Assembly: GCF_019880385.1 (NCBI RefSeq)
Contig: NZ_CP082273.1
Location: 1,550,001 to 1,614,000, forward strand
Direction: 5' to 3'
Length of the DNA stretch: 64,000 nt
Source of the DNA: Nocardioides coralli
GTDB lineage: Bacteria > Actinomycetota > Actinomycetes > Propionibacteriales > Nocardioidaceae
The notes beneath the pieces were generated by a model, which did not search any database, had not been told where the DNA came from, and saw only the letters and a program-made list of their open reading frames with translations. Of this stretch, positions 1 to 8,633 are shown piece by piece; position 1 is the stretch's first letter; every line of letters starts with the position of its first letter. Made by a program: the position numbers and the translations under genes.

Positions 1-1069
1 TCTCGTACTGGTCGACGTGGACGTGGTCGTTGAGGTCGATGACGGGCTGGACCACCAGGTGGGTGTCGGGGTGGCCGCACCAGTCGCGGATCTGGGTGGC
101 GGTGATCGGGGCGCGGGTGGTCTCACACCGGCCGATCCCGTCGCCGGTGCTGGTGAGGGCGTGGTCGGTGAGGTGGAGGTAGAGCACCGTCTTGCGGACC
201 GGTGTGCGGGTGTGGGCCGGGGGTTTCGTGGCTCGCTGCGCTCGCACCTCAACCTCCGACCTCGAGCCCCCAGCCTCCGGTGGGGTGAGGTCGAGGGTGA
301 GCTGGCGGCGGGCGAGCTCGCCGACCGCGAGGGCGCGGCGCTGGTCCAGGGTCGCCTCGGAGCCGAGGTCGGCCAGCTGGCCGGCGAGGTGGCGCACGGC
401 GTCGTCGAGGTCGATCGCGTCGGCGAGGTCGAGCTCGCCGGTGACGTAGGCGGTGCCGTCGAAGGAGACGTGGTCGCGGTCGATGGTGAAGTGCCGCCGG
501 TCGAGGCCGTCGTGTCGGCGTTGTTCGGCGGTGTCGGGCATGAACCGGCCGATCGCCTCCTCGACCAGCCGGTCCAGGGCCGTGGGTCGGATCCGGTGCG
601 CCACCGGCGCCACATGGGTGTCGACGAACGCCGCCGCGGCTTCGGTGAGGTCGGCGCCGATGGTGGCATCGGCGACCCGGCGGGCCTTCCAGGCCGCAAG
701 GTCCCCGGCCATCACCCGCCGCCACAGCCGCGGCAGCCGGTAGCGCAGCTCGACGGCCTGCCCGAGGTAGTGCTTGCCGGCCTCGGTCGACAGCCCCAGC
801 GCGGCGGCGTACTCGGCCACCGAGAACTCCGCCACCAGCGGCGCACCGGGCCCGGCGATCGGGATCACGCCCTCCAGGCCGGAGCGGAAGGTGTAGGTCT
901 CGGCGTCCTCGACCGACTCGGCGGGGTGGATGACCGCCCACTGCACCGCGAGCTGGAGCTTGCGGGCCTCGGCGCGGTCCGCGGCGGCGGTCTCGGCCCG
1001 GGCCGCCGCCAGCACCCCGCGCGCATCCTCCGGCAGGGTGCCGGGCTGCTCGGGTGCGGTGATCGCCAT
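1..1069 (-). CDS. DUF222 domain protein, HNH-endonuclease type (3' part missing)
   Basis: The frame opens with ATG at 1069 on the minus strand and stays open for 356 codons to the window edge, so the C-terminus is cut off. The N-terminal two thirds looks like the DUF222 helical domain (ELRYRLPRLWRRVMAGDLA, then an FTIDRDHVSFDGTAYVTGEL segment). After a linker come the motifs RCETTRAPIT and WCGHPDTHLVVQPVIDL, which in this family lie just before the HNH nuclease motif; the HNH itself would be outside the window. Family members are multi-copy in Nocardioides-like genomes and often called HNH endonucleases; the biological role is not established. Oddity: linker residues about 271-283 are encoded by a copy of a dispersed palindromic repeat (221-259). 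Promoter not recognised. Confidence 0.8.
   Translation of the reverse strand, partial: MAITAPEQPGTLPEDARGVLAAARAETAAADRAEARKLQLAVQWAVIHPAESVEDAETYTFRSGLEGVIPIAGPGAPLVAEFSVAEYAAALGLSTEAGKHYLGQAVELRYRLPRLWRRVMAGDLAAWKARRVADATIGADLTEAAAAFVDTHVAPVAHRIRPTALDRLVEEAIGRFMPDTAEQRRHDGLDRRHFTIDRDHVSFDGTAYVTGELDLADAIDLDDAVRHLAGQLADLGSEATLDQRRALAVGELARRQLTLDLTPPEAGGSRSEVEVRAQRATKPPAHTRTPVRKTVLYLHLTDHALTSTGDGIGRCETTRAPITATQIRDWCGHPDTHLVVQPVIDLNDHVHVDQYE
221..259. repeat. Dispersed palindromic (REP-like) repeat inside the DUF222 gene
   Basis: This stretch matches the unit GGGTTTCGAGGCTCGC... CTCGCACCTCAACCACCGG seen again at 1232-1272 and 11311-11349, with a few substitutions. The unit is an imperfect palindrome: GGTT-GAGG at one end pairs with CCTC-(GA)-AACC at the other, and an inner TGCG/CGCA pair flanks the tip. 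Here it lies in the inter-domain linker and reads through without a stop. Confidence 0.7.
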
Positions 1070-1106
1070 GACCCCCACTCAAGCACTCACCACTGACAAG
1101 AACCCC

Positions 1107-1163
1107 CGTGGTTGAGCGGCTCTCCACACCCCGACCAGGGTCTCGACAGGCTCGACCAACGTG
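1107..1163. repeat. Palindromic element with TGGTTGAGC / GCTCGACCA arms
   Basis: The left arm CGTGGTTGAGC (1108-1118) is nearly the reverse complement of the right arm GCTCGACCAACG, with GGTCTCGACAGGCTCGACCA forming the right half. This type of element is a familiar dispersed repeat in high-GC actinobacteria; here only this copy is seen. It lies between the divergent starts of the DUF222 gene and the PPOX gene. Confidence 0.55.
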
Positions 1164-1184
1164 GCGTCGAGAGGGCGTGGAAGT

Positions 1185-1216
1185 CACCTCGACCGACCTG
1201 GCGTGGGGTCGAGGTG
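1185..1216. repeat. 10-bp perfect inverted repeat
   Basis: CACCTCGACC at 1185-1194 is the exact reverse complement of GGTCGAGGTG at 1207-1216, with a 12-nt loop. It is part of the repeat mosaic that fills the 263-bp gap between the DUF222 and PPOX genes. Confidence 0.6.
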
Positions 1217-1231
1217 GCGTCGTACGCGCCG

Positions 1232-1301
1232 GGGGTTTCGAGGCTCGCTGGCGCTCGCACCTCAACCACCGGCCGTGTCCCGCTCGCACCTCAACCACCG
1301 G
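1232..1301. repeat. REP-like repeat, one full copy plus one partial copy
   Basis: A full copy at 1232-1272 (GGGTTTCGAGGCTCGCTGG then CGCTCGCACCTCAACCACC) is followed after seven bases by a partial copy at 1280-1301 that keeps only the right half (CGCTCGCACCTCAACCACCG). Such a tandem of whole and half units is what slipped or nested repeat insertion leaves. Confidence 0.7.
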
Positions 1302-1321
1302 CGGCGACCACCCTTCCGGGT

Positions 1322-1327
1322 TACGGT
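1322..1327 (+). promoter_or_regulatory. Putative -10 box (TACGGT) of a leaderless PPOX gene
   Basis: TACGGT fits the actinobacterial TANNNT -10 pattern and ends only five bases before the ATG at 1333, so the transcript would begin at or next to the start codon. No Shine-Dalgarno is present in the repeat-derived upstream DNA. Confidence 0.4.
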
Positions 1328-1332
1328 CGGGC

Positions 1333-1743
1333 ATGGACATCGACCGCGTGCGTCAGTTCGTCACCCAGCACCACCGAGCCGTGCTGGCCACCCGGACCCA
1401 GGACGGCGGCATCCAGCAGAGTCCGGTGCTCGTGGTCGTCGACGACGAGGGCCGGTTCGTCATCAGCAGCCGCGAGACGGCCTACAAGGTGAAGAACCTG
1501 CAGCGCGACCCGTGGGCCCAGGTCTGCGTCTTCACCGACAAGTTCTTCGGCAGCTGGTACTACCTCGAGGGGCAGGCGAGCGTGGTCACCCTGCCGGACG
1601 CCATGGGGCCGCTGGAGGACTACTACCGCGCCGCGGTCGGGGAGCACGACGACTGGCCGGCCTACCGGGCAGCCATGGAGAAGGAGCGCCGCGTGGTGAT
1701 CCGGATCGACGCGCAGCGCGCCGGTCCGGACCACGCCGGTTGA
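1333..1743 (+). CDS. PPOX class (probably F420-dependent) oxidoreductase
   Basis: A 136-residue protein of the pyridoxamine-5'-phosphate-oxidase-like split beta-barrel superfamily. The N-terminus MDIDRVRQFVTQHHRAVLAT followed by RTQDGGIQQSPV and the segment SRETAYKVKNLQRDPWAQV are typical of the PPOX class F420-dependent oxidoreductases of actinobacteria, small cytoplasmic redox enzymes whose substrates are mostly unknown. The open frame continues upstream into the repeat region, but ATG 1333 is chosen because homology begins there and a -10 box sits just before it. It converges on the hydrolase gene with no spacer: its stop ends at 1743 and the neighbour's stop begins at 1744. Cofactor is inferred from the family; F420 versus FMN cannot be told from sequence alone. 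Confidence 0.85.
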   Translation: MDIDRVRQFVTQHHRAVLATRTQDGGIQQSPVLVVVDDEGRFVISSRETAYKVKNLQRDPWAQVCVFTDKFFGSWYYLEGQASVVTLPDAMGPLEDYYRAAVGEHDDWPAYRAAMEKERRVVIRIDAQRAGPDHAG

Positions 1744-4497
1744 TCAGTCGACCACCTGCACGGTGCGCTTCACCCGCGTCCGGTTCCACTCGACCCGCAG
1801 CGTCACCCGCTCCTCGCCCTCGCGCACCCGGTCGACACGCACGGGTATGCGGAAGCTCAGGGACCGCTCCCGCGGTTGCAGGTCGTCGTAGAAGCCCAGC
1901 GGGGACTGGTGGAGCGGCAGCCGCGCCCGACGAGGGTCGAGGTAGTGCTCCCGGGCCCAGTCGCGCGGCACGTCGCCGACCGCCAGCCGGCGTCCGGGAC
2001 CCTCGCCCTTGACGGGGTGCATCATGAAGAACGACGGGAAGCCGACGCCCTTGCTCAGCTTCACCGACACCGTGATCGTGTCGCCCTCCGAGACCCGCCG
2101 GGGCGCCCGCACCCGCAGCCGGGGGGCCGGATCGTCGTCGACGACGACCACCCGGCCGGCGTAGGCATCGGTCATCACGCCCTCGACGGCGAAGGCGCCG
2201 TAGCTGGTGATGCGCCGGGGCCAGTCGTGGACCTTGTTGCCCTGGTGCTCGAAACGGATCGCTCCCTCGGTCTGGCCCGGGGACAGGTCGAGCCGGAGCT
2301 TGGTGGGGGAGCGCCGGGTCGCCTGGTCGACGATGCCGACGAGCAGCTGGGCCCGACGCGTCAGCTCACCGGTGACGGTGAACGGCAGCCACGCGGTCGA
2401 GGTACGTCGGCTGTCGCCCTCCGGCAGCGTCAGCTCACCCAGGCTGACCGTCGGCATCCGCTTGTCGGGGACACCGGCCAGCGAGTCGGCCGCGGCGGCG
2501 ACGTCGAGGACCCAGATCCGCCCGTTGGGGCTGTCGCCGACGACGTCGACCCGGCTCACCCGGGAGAGGTCGATGCCGGTGGCGGTCGACGGGTCGGCGA
2601 CCACCGCCTGCGCCCAGCGCTTGCCGACCATCTGGTCCCGGGGGAGCGCCGGCACGACGCCTCCGTTGGCCGGGGTCACCTCGGCGGAGGCGCCGGTGGT
2701 GTCGGTCAGCCGCAGCCGGAGCGCGACGTCGCCCAGGTCCGGGTCGACGATGGTGCGCAGCTCCAGCCTCCGGTCGGTCAGGTCGAGCGGTTCGTCGAGG
2801 ACGAGGCCGCCGGACTGACCGGCCTCGGCCCACGCGATCTCGAGCTCCCGCCGCGGCGGCGCGAACTCGCCGGCGTCGTACCAGTGGGGAGTCTGGCCCC
2901 ACAGGTCGGGCGTGCGACCGCACGCGCCGACGGACCCGGACCGGACCACTCCCTGGCAGAAGGAGGTCGTGGCGCCGGACGGGAGGGACAGCCCGGTGTC
3001 GATGGCCGGCCGGCGCAGCTCGCGCCCCCCGCCGATCGCGTGCGAGCGCACGTCGGCATCCGCGAGCGAGGGCGCCACCACGGCCGAGCCGTCGTAGAGG
3101 GGGAGGAGCTGCGGGGCGTCCTGCGCGAAGAGCCGGGCGGCGCCGGCGACGTAGGCGACACCCACGTCACGCTGCTCGGCGGCACTGAGCCGGGTCGCAG
3201 ACCGCTTGCCGCACACCCCCTTCTTGCCGTACCAGTCGTCCCAGGCCGGTGCCTGCGCGATCCCGGGTGTCCACTCGGTGTTGAAGTAGTTGTGGTTGGC
3301 GCCCATCACCATCACCGAGCTCTTCAGCGCGGTGTCGTCGGCGGTCAGGTCGCGGGCGCTGTCGGTGAACCGCTGGCCCTGGAGGTCGCTGACGTCGCCG
3401 TCGCAGTAGGGCAGCACCGTCACCGTCGGCACGTACGGCGCGGTCTGGGTGCCGAAGTCGGTCGGTGCCAGCAGCACCTGGCCGACCACGCGGTAGGGCG
3501 CGCTCAACGGGATCTGGATCGAGGCCCGGTTGACGCCCTCCCCGCCGCGGCTGTGGCCGACGAGCACCACGCGTGTCAGGTCGACCTGTCGGCCGGCGGC
3601 GATCGAGGTCCAGTGGTCGAGGTGACGCTGCACGATCTGGGAGCGCGCGTCCGCGCCGCCGTCGTCGAGGCGGTAGTCCTGGGCGTTGATGCCGTTGACG
3701 CGGATCGAGACCGTGGCGAAGCCCTGGGAGGCCAGCACCTGCTGGATGTAGTCGTAGCCGAGGTGGCTGGGGATCTCCTGCAGCGGCGCCCGGCACGGCC
3801 AGGTGTTGCCGTCGGCGTACTCGTCGGTGGGGGAGTAGCAGTAGGAGTGGCGGCCGTGGAGGAAGACCACGAGCGGTCGCGGTCCGGTCACGGCCCCGGC
3901 CGCGGGCTCCACCACGTGGCCGACCATCTCGATCGGCTGCTTCATCCGCCGCAGCTTCACGGGGTCGAGCTCGTAGTCGCTGGAGACCACCGCGTGGGGT
4001 CCGGCCGTGGCGGGATCCTCGGGGAGGGGTGCGAGGTCGGGGGCGGCGCCGCGCGCCGGCTGCACGTCGGCGAGGTCGAGGCCCGGGTGGTCGAGCCGGT
4101 CACCGGACAGCAGCACGTCGAGGTCGGCCGGGTCGGGCCGCGTGTCGGCGACCACGGTGGTCTCGACGGTGCGACCGTCCCCCCGCAGCAGGGGTACGCC
4201 GACGGGGACCCCGTCGGCGACGATCGTCGCCCGGTCGGAGGTGACCGGCAGCCGCTCGGGCGCCCGCCAGCTGACGCGGTAGGTGTCGGGCGCGGTGCGC
4301 ACGACCTGCCAGCTGCCGGGTCCGGTCTCGGCAGCCCGCGCCCGGGCGCCGCCTGCGTCCCCCTCGGGCGAGGCCGGTGGCGCCGGTGGAGCCGCGGAGA
4401 CGGCCGCAGCGGTGCTGAGACCGACCGAGCCCACCAGGACACAGGTCAGCAGGAGACGGAAGCGGCGACGGCCGCCGGGACGAGGACGAGCGTGCAT
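1744..4497 (-). CDS. Large secreted alpha/beta hydrolase
   Basis: A 917-residue exported protein. Residues 1-35 form a signal peptide with an Arg-rich n-region, a hydrophobic core and an AxA-like cleavage region (AAAVSA). From about residue 200 there is an alpha/beta hydrolase core: PLVVFLHGRHSYCY (oxyanion region), the nucleophile elbow GHSRGG with Ser316, and GANHNYF with a candidate catalytic His402. The last third (LGELTLPEGDSRRTSTAWLPFTV onward) looks like beta-sandwich repeats of Calx-beta type. The start is ATG 4497, preceded by AGGGGG; the frame is open much further upstream but without a signal peptide. Substrate (ester, lipid or peptide) cannot be assigned. Single gene; the neighbour upstream is divergent. 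Confidence 0.8.
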   Translation of the reverse strand: MHARPRPGGRRRFRLLLTCVLVGSVGLSTAAAVSAAPPAPPASPEGDAGGARARAAETGPGSWQVVRTAPDTYRVSWRAPERLPVTSDRATIVADGVPVGVPLLRGDGRTVETTVVADTRPDPADLDVLLSGDRLDHPGLDLADVQPARGAAPDLAPLPEDPATAGPHAVVSSDYELDPVKLRRMKQPIEMVGHVVEPAAGAVTGPRPLVVFLHGRHSYCYSPTDEYADGNTWPCRAPLQEIPSHLGYDYIQQVLASQGFATVSIRVNGINAQDYRLDDGGADARSQIVQRHLDHWTSIAAGRQVDLTRVVLVGHSRGGEGVNRASIQIPLSAPYRVVGQVLLAPTDFGTQTAPYVPTVTVLPYCDGDVSDLQGQRFTDSARDLTADDTALKSSVMVMGANHNYFNTEWTPGIAQAPAWDDWYGKKGVCGKRSATRLSAAEQRDVGVAYVAGAARLFAQDAPQLLPLYDGSAVVAPSLADADVRSHAIGGGRELRRPAIDTGLSLPSGATTSFCQGVVRSGSVGACGRTPDLWGQTPHWYDAGEFAPPRRELEIAWAEAGQSGGLVLDEPLDLTDRRLELRTIVDPDLGDVALRLRLTDTTGASAEVTPANGGVVPALPRDQMVGKRWAQAVVADPSTATGIDLSRVSRVDVVGDSPNGRIWVLDVAAAADSLAGVPDKRMPTVSLGELTLPEGDSRRTSTAWLPFTVTGELTRRAQLLVGIVDQATRRSPTKLRLDLSPGQTEGAIRFEHQGNKVHDWPRRITSYGAFAVEGVMTDAYAGRVVVVDDDPAPRLRVRAPRRVSEGDTITVSVKLSKGVGFPSFFMMHPVKGEGPGRRLAVGDVPRDWAREHYLDPRRARLPLHQSPLGFYDDLQPRERSLSFRIPVRVDRVREGEERVTLRVEWNRTRVKRTVQVVD

Positions 4498-4633
4498 GGA
4501 GGTTCCCCCTGAAGAAGTGACTACCCGGTTGACGCACGACCGGGCGTCACGGTTGCAGGATCCCACCATCCCGGCCTCCCCGGCCGGCGAAGCGCCGTAC
4601 CGCCTCGCCCGAAAACCGGGACCGGGGGACCGA

Positions 4634-4639
4634 TAGGGT
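4634..4639 (+). promoter_or_regulatory. Putative -10 box TAGGGT
   Basis: TAGGGT ends eight bases before the ATG at 4648, the spacing expected for a leaderless transcript. It lies in the 150-bp divergent gap 4498-4647, which otherwise holds only the ribosome binding site of the hydrolase gene. Confidence 0.45.
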
Positions 4640-4647
4640 CGGGCACC

Positions 4648-5157
4648 ATGATCGGGCAGTGGATCGCGCTCGCGGGCACGGCGCTGGTGGCGCTGGGCCT
4701 GACGGTCGCGCTGGTGCGCCTGCGGGGCCGCACCCGGCGCGAGGTCGCCGCCGCCCGCGCGGAGGCCGCCGAGCTCCGCGAGCGGTTGGAGCGGCTCGAA
4801 CGGCTCGAGGGGCGCGAGCGGCCCGCCGTCGAGGCGCCGACACTCGTCACCGGGCACGAGTTCCGCATCACGCGGGTCGGCGAGCCCGAGCCCGAGGAGG
4901 CACCGCCGCCCCAGCTGGAGCGCGCCGTCTTCGCCGACCTGCTCCTGCGTGAGAGCGTGATCCGGGTCGGCTCGCTCGCCCACGGCGTACGCCGGGCCCT
5001 GTCGGCCGAGTCGCGCAACCGGATCGGGTTCGAGATGAAGCGAGAGGTCCGGCGCGCCCGCAAGCAGCGCCGGCTCGAGCAGCGCCTCGCCTGGCGCGAG
5101 TGGCAGGCCCGGGAGCGGAGCCGCGTCAGCGACGACGAGCTGCAGGAGTCGGCATGA
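4648..5157 (+). CDS. Hypothetical membrane-anchored coiled-coil protein
   Basis: A 169-residue protein of unknown function. Residues about 3-23 (IGQWIALAGTALVALGLTVA) are a single membrane segment, followed by an Arg/Glu/Leu-rich coiled coil (about 30-60, with AELRERLERLERLEGRE) and a basic C-terminal region (about 125-160, KREVRRARKQRRLEQRLAW). It heads the run of genes leading into alaS, in the place where other actinobacteria carry small membrane proteins such as DUF948. I do not recognise a family with confidence. Possibly leaderless (TAGGGT at 4634). Confidence 0.75.
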   Translation: MIGQWIALAGTALVALGLTVALVRLRGRTRREVAAARAEAAELRERLERLERLEGRERPAVEAPTLVTGHEFRITRVGEPEPEEAPPPQLERAVFADLLLRESVIRVGSLAHGVRRALSAESRNRIGFEMKREVRRARKQRRLEQRLAWREWQARERSRVSDDELQESA

Positions 5158-5224
5158 CCACCCCACCAGGCTGCGGGCTCCTCCCGCTTCGCTTCTCCCG
5201 CCCACACCTCCGCGGGGGCCCCGG

Positions 5225-5491
5225 ATGAGCCGGACCGTGTGGTTCGTCGCCGGTGCCGGCGCGGGGATCTATGGCATGGTCCGTGGCCGGCGTGCGGCCG
5301 AGGCCTTCACGGCCGAGGGCCTGCACGACCGCGTGACCGCGCTGTTCCTCGGCGCACGCATGCTCCGCGACGAGGTGGCGCAGGGCGCGGCCGAGCGCGA
5401 GACCGAGCTGCGGGAGCGGTTCGGCGTCCTGCCCCACGAGCGGGCACAAACCCCTGAGCTGATGAGCACGGAGAGCAGAGGACACCACTGA
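5225..5491 (+). CDS. DUF6167-type small protein upstream of alaS
   Basis: An 88-residue protein with a short hydrophobic N-terminus ([14 protein letters not shown]) followed by a charged helical region. Size, the GAGAGIY-like glycine pattern and its position directly before alaS match the DUF6167 family of actinobacteria, whose function is unknown. The stop overlaps the alaS start (TGATG), so the two are surely co-transcribed and probably translationally coupled. The 67-bp gap before it (5158-5224) is a C/T-rich imperfect palindrome with no gene. Confidence 0.75.
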   Translation: MSRTVWFVAGAGAGIYGMVRGRRAAEAFTAEGLHDRVTALFLGARMLRDEVAQGAAERETELRERFGVLPHERAQTPELMSTESRGHH

Positions 5492-8175
5492 TGGACACCG
5501 CGGAGATCCGCCGTCGGTTCGTGAGTCACTTCGAGAACGCCGGCCACACGGCCGTGCCGTCGGCGTCGTTGCTGCTCGACGACCCGAACCTGCTGTTCGT
5601 CAACGCCGGCATGGTGCCCTTCAAGCCGTACTTCCTCGGGCAGGAGACCCCGCCGTACGACCGGGCGGTCAGCATCCAGAAGTGCGTCCGCACCCCCGAC
5701 ATCGAGGACGTCGGCAAGACCACGCGACACGGCACGTTCTTCGAGATGTGCGGCAACTTCTCCTTCGGCGACTACTTCAAGGAAGGCGCGATCGAGCTGG
5801 GCTGGGACCTGGTGACCAAGCCGATCGCCGACGGCGGCTTCGGCTTCGCCGAGGACAAGCTGTGGCCGACCGTCTACGACGACGACGCCGAGGCCGTCGA
5901 GCTCTGGCGCAAGGTCACCGGCCTGCCCGACGACCGGATCGTGCGGCTGGGCAGGAAGGAGAACTACTGGTCGATGGGGGTGCCCGGCCCCGGCGGACCG
6001 TGCTCGGAGATCCTCATCGACCGCGGCCCCGACTACGGGCCGGACGGCGACTTCTCCGCCGAGGACCGCTACCTCGAGTTCTGGAACCTCGTCTTCATGC
6101 AGGACGAGCTGTCGGCGGTGCGGTCCAAGGAGGACCTCGACATCTCCGGGTCCCTGCCGAAGAAGAACATCGACACCGGCATGGGCCTCGAGCGGGTGGC
6201 CTACCTGCTCCAGGGCAAGCAGAACATGTACGAGATCGACGTCATGTTCCCCGTGATCGAGAAGGCCATGGAGCTGACCGGACGCCGCTACGGCGCTGGT
6301 GGATCGGAGGGCCACACCGACGACGTGCGGTTCCGGGTCGTGGCCGACCACGTCCGGTCCTCGATGATGCTGATCAGCGACGGTGTCACCCCCGGCAACG
6401 AGGCACGGGGCTACGTGCTGCGCCGGCTGCTGCGTCGCGCCGTCCGCTCGATGCGGCTGCTGGGCTTCGAGGACCGCGCGCTGCCCGAGCTGCTGCCGAT
6501 CTCCCGCGACAAGATGGGCGAGACCTACACCGAGCTCCACCGCGACTGGGAGCGCATCTCGACCGTCGCCTACGCCGAGGAGGACGCCTTCCGGCAGACG
6601 CTGCGTGCCGGGACCGCGATCTTCGACCTCGCCACCACCGAGGTCAAGCAGTCCGGTGGGAGCCAGCTGTCGGGGGACAAGGCGTTCTCGCTGCACGACA
6701 CCTACGGCTTCCCGATCGACCTGACCCTCGAGATGGCCGCCGAGCAGGGGCTCTCGGTCGACGAGGAGGGCTTCCGCCGGTTGATGGGCGAGCAGCGTGA
6801 CCGCGCCAAGGCCGATGCCGCCGCCAAGAAGGGGCAGCACCGCGACGCCAGCGCCTACCGCGCGGTCGCCGACTCACTCGGCTCACCGGTGGAGTTCACC
6901 GGGTACGCCGAGGTGGTGACCGAGGGCGCGGTCCGCGGCATCGTCACCGCCGGCGGGGTCACCGAGGCCGCGCGCGAGGGCGACGAGATCGAGCTGGTCC
7001 TCGACCGCACCCCCTTCTACGCCGAGGGCGGCGGCCAGCTCGCCGACCAGGGCGTCATCGAGCTCGCCAACGGGGCCCGGGTCGAGGTGCGCGACGTCCA
7101 GTCGCCGATCACCGGCCTGATCGTCCACCAGGCCAGGGTCCTCTCCGGCGAGGTCACCGTGGGTGTGGGGGCTCACTCGCTGGTGGACGTCGAGCGCCGC
7201 CGCTCCATCTCCCGGTCGCACACCGCGACCCACATGGTGCACAAGGCCTTCCGCGAGGCCCTCGGCGACACCGCGACCCAGGCGGGCTCGGAGAACAGCC
7301 CGGGCCGGTTCCGCTTCGACTTCTCCGCCACCGGCTCCGTCCCGGCGTCGGTGATGACCGATGTCGAGGCCCGGGTCAACGACCTCGTGCTGGCCGACCT
7401 CTCGGTCCACGCGGAGATCATGACCCAGGACGAGGCCGTGAAGTCGGGGGCGATGGCCCTCTTCGGCGAGAAGTACGGCGATGAGGTCCGCGTGATCTCG
7501 GTCGGCGACTGGGCCCGCGAGCTGTGCGGCGGCACGCACGCCGGCCGGTCCGGCCAGCTGGGGGTGATCAAGCTGCTGGGCGAGTCCTCGATCGGCTCGG
7601 GGGTGCGGCGCGTCGAGGCGCTGGTCGGTGGCGACGCCTACCGGTTCCTGGCGCGGGAGCACGTGCTCGTCGCCCAGCTGTCCGAGGCGTTGAAGGTGAA
7701 GCCCGAGCAGCTCCCCGAGCGCGTCAACGACATCGTCGAGCGGCTCCGCAGCGCCGAGAAGGAGATCGAGAAGGTCCGCGTCCAGCAGCTGCTCGACGCG
7801 GGTGCCGAGCTGGCCGCCGGGGCCGAGCAGGTGGGTCCGGTCAAGGTCGTGGCCCATCGTGTCGACGGCGCGGCCGGTGGCGACGTCCGGCAGCTGGCCC
7901 TGGACGTGCGTGGACGGCTGCCCGGCGGCGAGCCCGGGGTCGTCGTGGTGATCGGCGTCGCCGACGGCAAGGTCTCGGTGGTGGCGGCGGCCAACGACGC
8001 CGCCCGCGAGCGGGGCGTCAGCGCCAACGCCCTCGTCGGTGCCGTCGGACCTCTCGTCGGGGGCCGCGGCGGCGGCAAGGACGACGTGGCCCAGGGCGGT
8101 GGCAGCGATCCGTCGCGGGTCGACGAGGCACTCGCCCTGGTGGCGGCCGAGGTGGGTCGGGTGGCCGGCGGCTGA
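5491..8175 (+). CDS. alaS: Alanyl-tRNA synthetase
   Basis: Charges tRNA-Ala with alanine in the cytoplasm. The 894-residue length is normal for bacterial AlaRS. The class II catalytic domain starts at once ([20 protein letters not shown], motif 2 region around [20 protein letters not shown]), followed by the tRNA-recognition region. The editing domain shows the zinc-binding HTATH and CGGTH motifs near residues 575 and 675, and a C-terminal DHHA1-type domain ends the protein ([15 protein letters not shown]). ATG 5491 overlaps the previous stop; the stop overlaps ruvX by TGATG. No T-box is visible upstream. Confidence 0.98.
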   Translation: MDTAEIRRRFVSHFENAGHTAVPSASLLLDDPNLLFVNAGMVPFKPYFLGQETPPYDRAVSIQKCVRTPDIEDVGKTTRHGTFFEMCGNFSFGDYFKEGAIELGWDLVTKPIADGGFGFAEDKLWPTVYDDDAEAVELWRKVTGLPDDRIVRLGRKENYWSMGVPGPGGPCSEILIDRGPDYGPDGDFSAEDRYLEFWNLVFMQDELSAVRSKEDLDISGSLPKKNIDTGMGLERVAYLLQGKQNMYEIDVMFPVIEKAMELTGRRYGAGGSEGHTDDVRFRVVADHVRSSMMLISDGVTPGNEARGYVLRRLLRRAVRSMRLLGFEDRALPELLPISRDKMGETYTELHRDWERISTVAYAEEDAFRQTLRAGTAIFDLATTEVKQSGGSQLSGDKAFSLHDTYGFPIDLTLEMAAEQGLSVDEEGFRRLMGEQRDRAKADAAAKKGQHRDASAYRAVADSLGSPVEFTGYAEVVTEGAVRGIVTAGGVTEAAREGDEIELVLDRTPFYAEGGGQLADQGVIELANGARVEVRDVQSPITGLIVHQARVLSGEVTVGVGAHSLVDVERRRSISRSHTATHMVHKAFREALGDTATQAGSENSPGRFRFDFSATGSVPASVMTDVEARVNDLVLADLSVHAEIMTQDEAVKSGAMALFGEKYGDEVRVISVGDWARELCGGTHAGRSGQLGVIKLLGESSIGSGVRRVEALVGGDAYRFLAREHVLVAQLSEALKVKPEQLPERVNDIVERLRSAEKEIEKVRVQQLLDAGAELAAGAEQVGPVKVVAHRVDGAAGGDVRQLALDVRGRLPGGEPGVVVVIGVADGKVSVVAAANDAARERGVSANALVGAVGPLVGGRGGGKDDVAQGGGSDPSRVDEALALVAAEVGRVAGG

Positions 8176-8633
8176 TGCGTGCCGGCGTACGGCTGGGGCT
8201 CGATCCCGGGGATGCCCGTGTGGGGGTCGCACGCAGCGACCCCTCGGGGTTCCTGGCGACCCCGCTGGAGACGGTCCGCCGCGGCAAGGGTGACCTGGCC
8301 CGCGTCGCCCGGCTGGTGCGTGACGAGGAGGCCGTGGAGGTGGTCGTCGGGCTGCCGCGATCGCTCTCCGGCGGGGAGGGTCCGGCGGCGGCGAAGGTGC
8401 GCGAGTTCGCCGCCCGGCTGGCGGCTCGGGTCGCCCCCGTGCCCGTCCGCCTCGTCGACGAGCGCCTCACCACGGTTTCGGCGGAGGCTATGCTCCGCGA
8501 CCGGGGGAAGAAGGGACAGGACCGCCGGGCCGTCGTCGACATGGCCGCCGCCGTCCTGATCCTGCAACATGCACTGGACACCGAACGGGCCACGGGCACG
8601 CCTCCGGGTGAGCACGTCGAAGGGGAAGCATGA
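8175..8633 (+). CDS. ruvX: Holliday junction resolvase-like RNase RuvX (YqgF)
   Basis: A 152-residue RNase H-fold protein. The first strand carries the metal-binding aspartate in GLDPGDARVGVARSD, the second acidic site is in VRLVDERLTT, and the C-terminal DMAAAVLILQHALD matches the end of the family. Proteins of this family act in processing of 16S rRNA 5' ends and have been proposed to resolve Holliday junctions. ATG 8175 overlaps alaS by TGATG, and the stop overlaps mltG by ATGA. The alaS-ruvX-mltG-aroE order is conserved in actinobacteria. Confidence 0.95.
   Translation: MRAGVRLGLDPGDARVGVARSDPSGFLATPLETVRRGKGDLARVARLVRDEEAVEVVVGLPRSLSGGEGPAAAKVREFAARLAARVAPVPVRLVDERLTTVSAEAMLRDRGKKGQDRRAVVDMAAAVLILQHALDTERATGTPPGEHVEGEA

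Noticed and set aside
5158..5490. T-box leader before alaS
   Set aside because: No room: alaS overlaps the preceding gene, and no T-box core is visible anywhere upstream of alaS or pheS.
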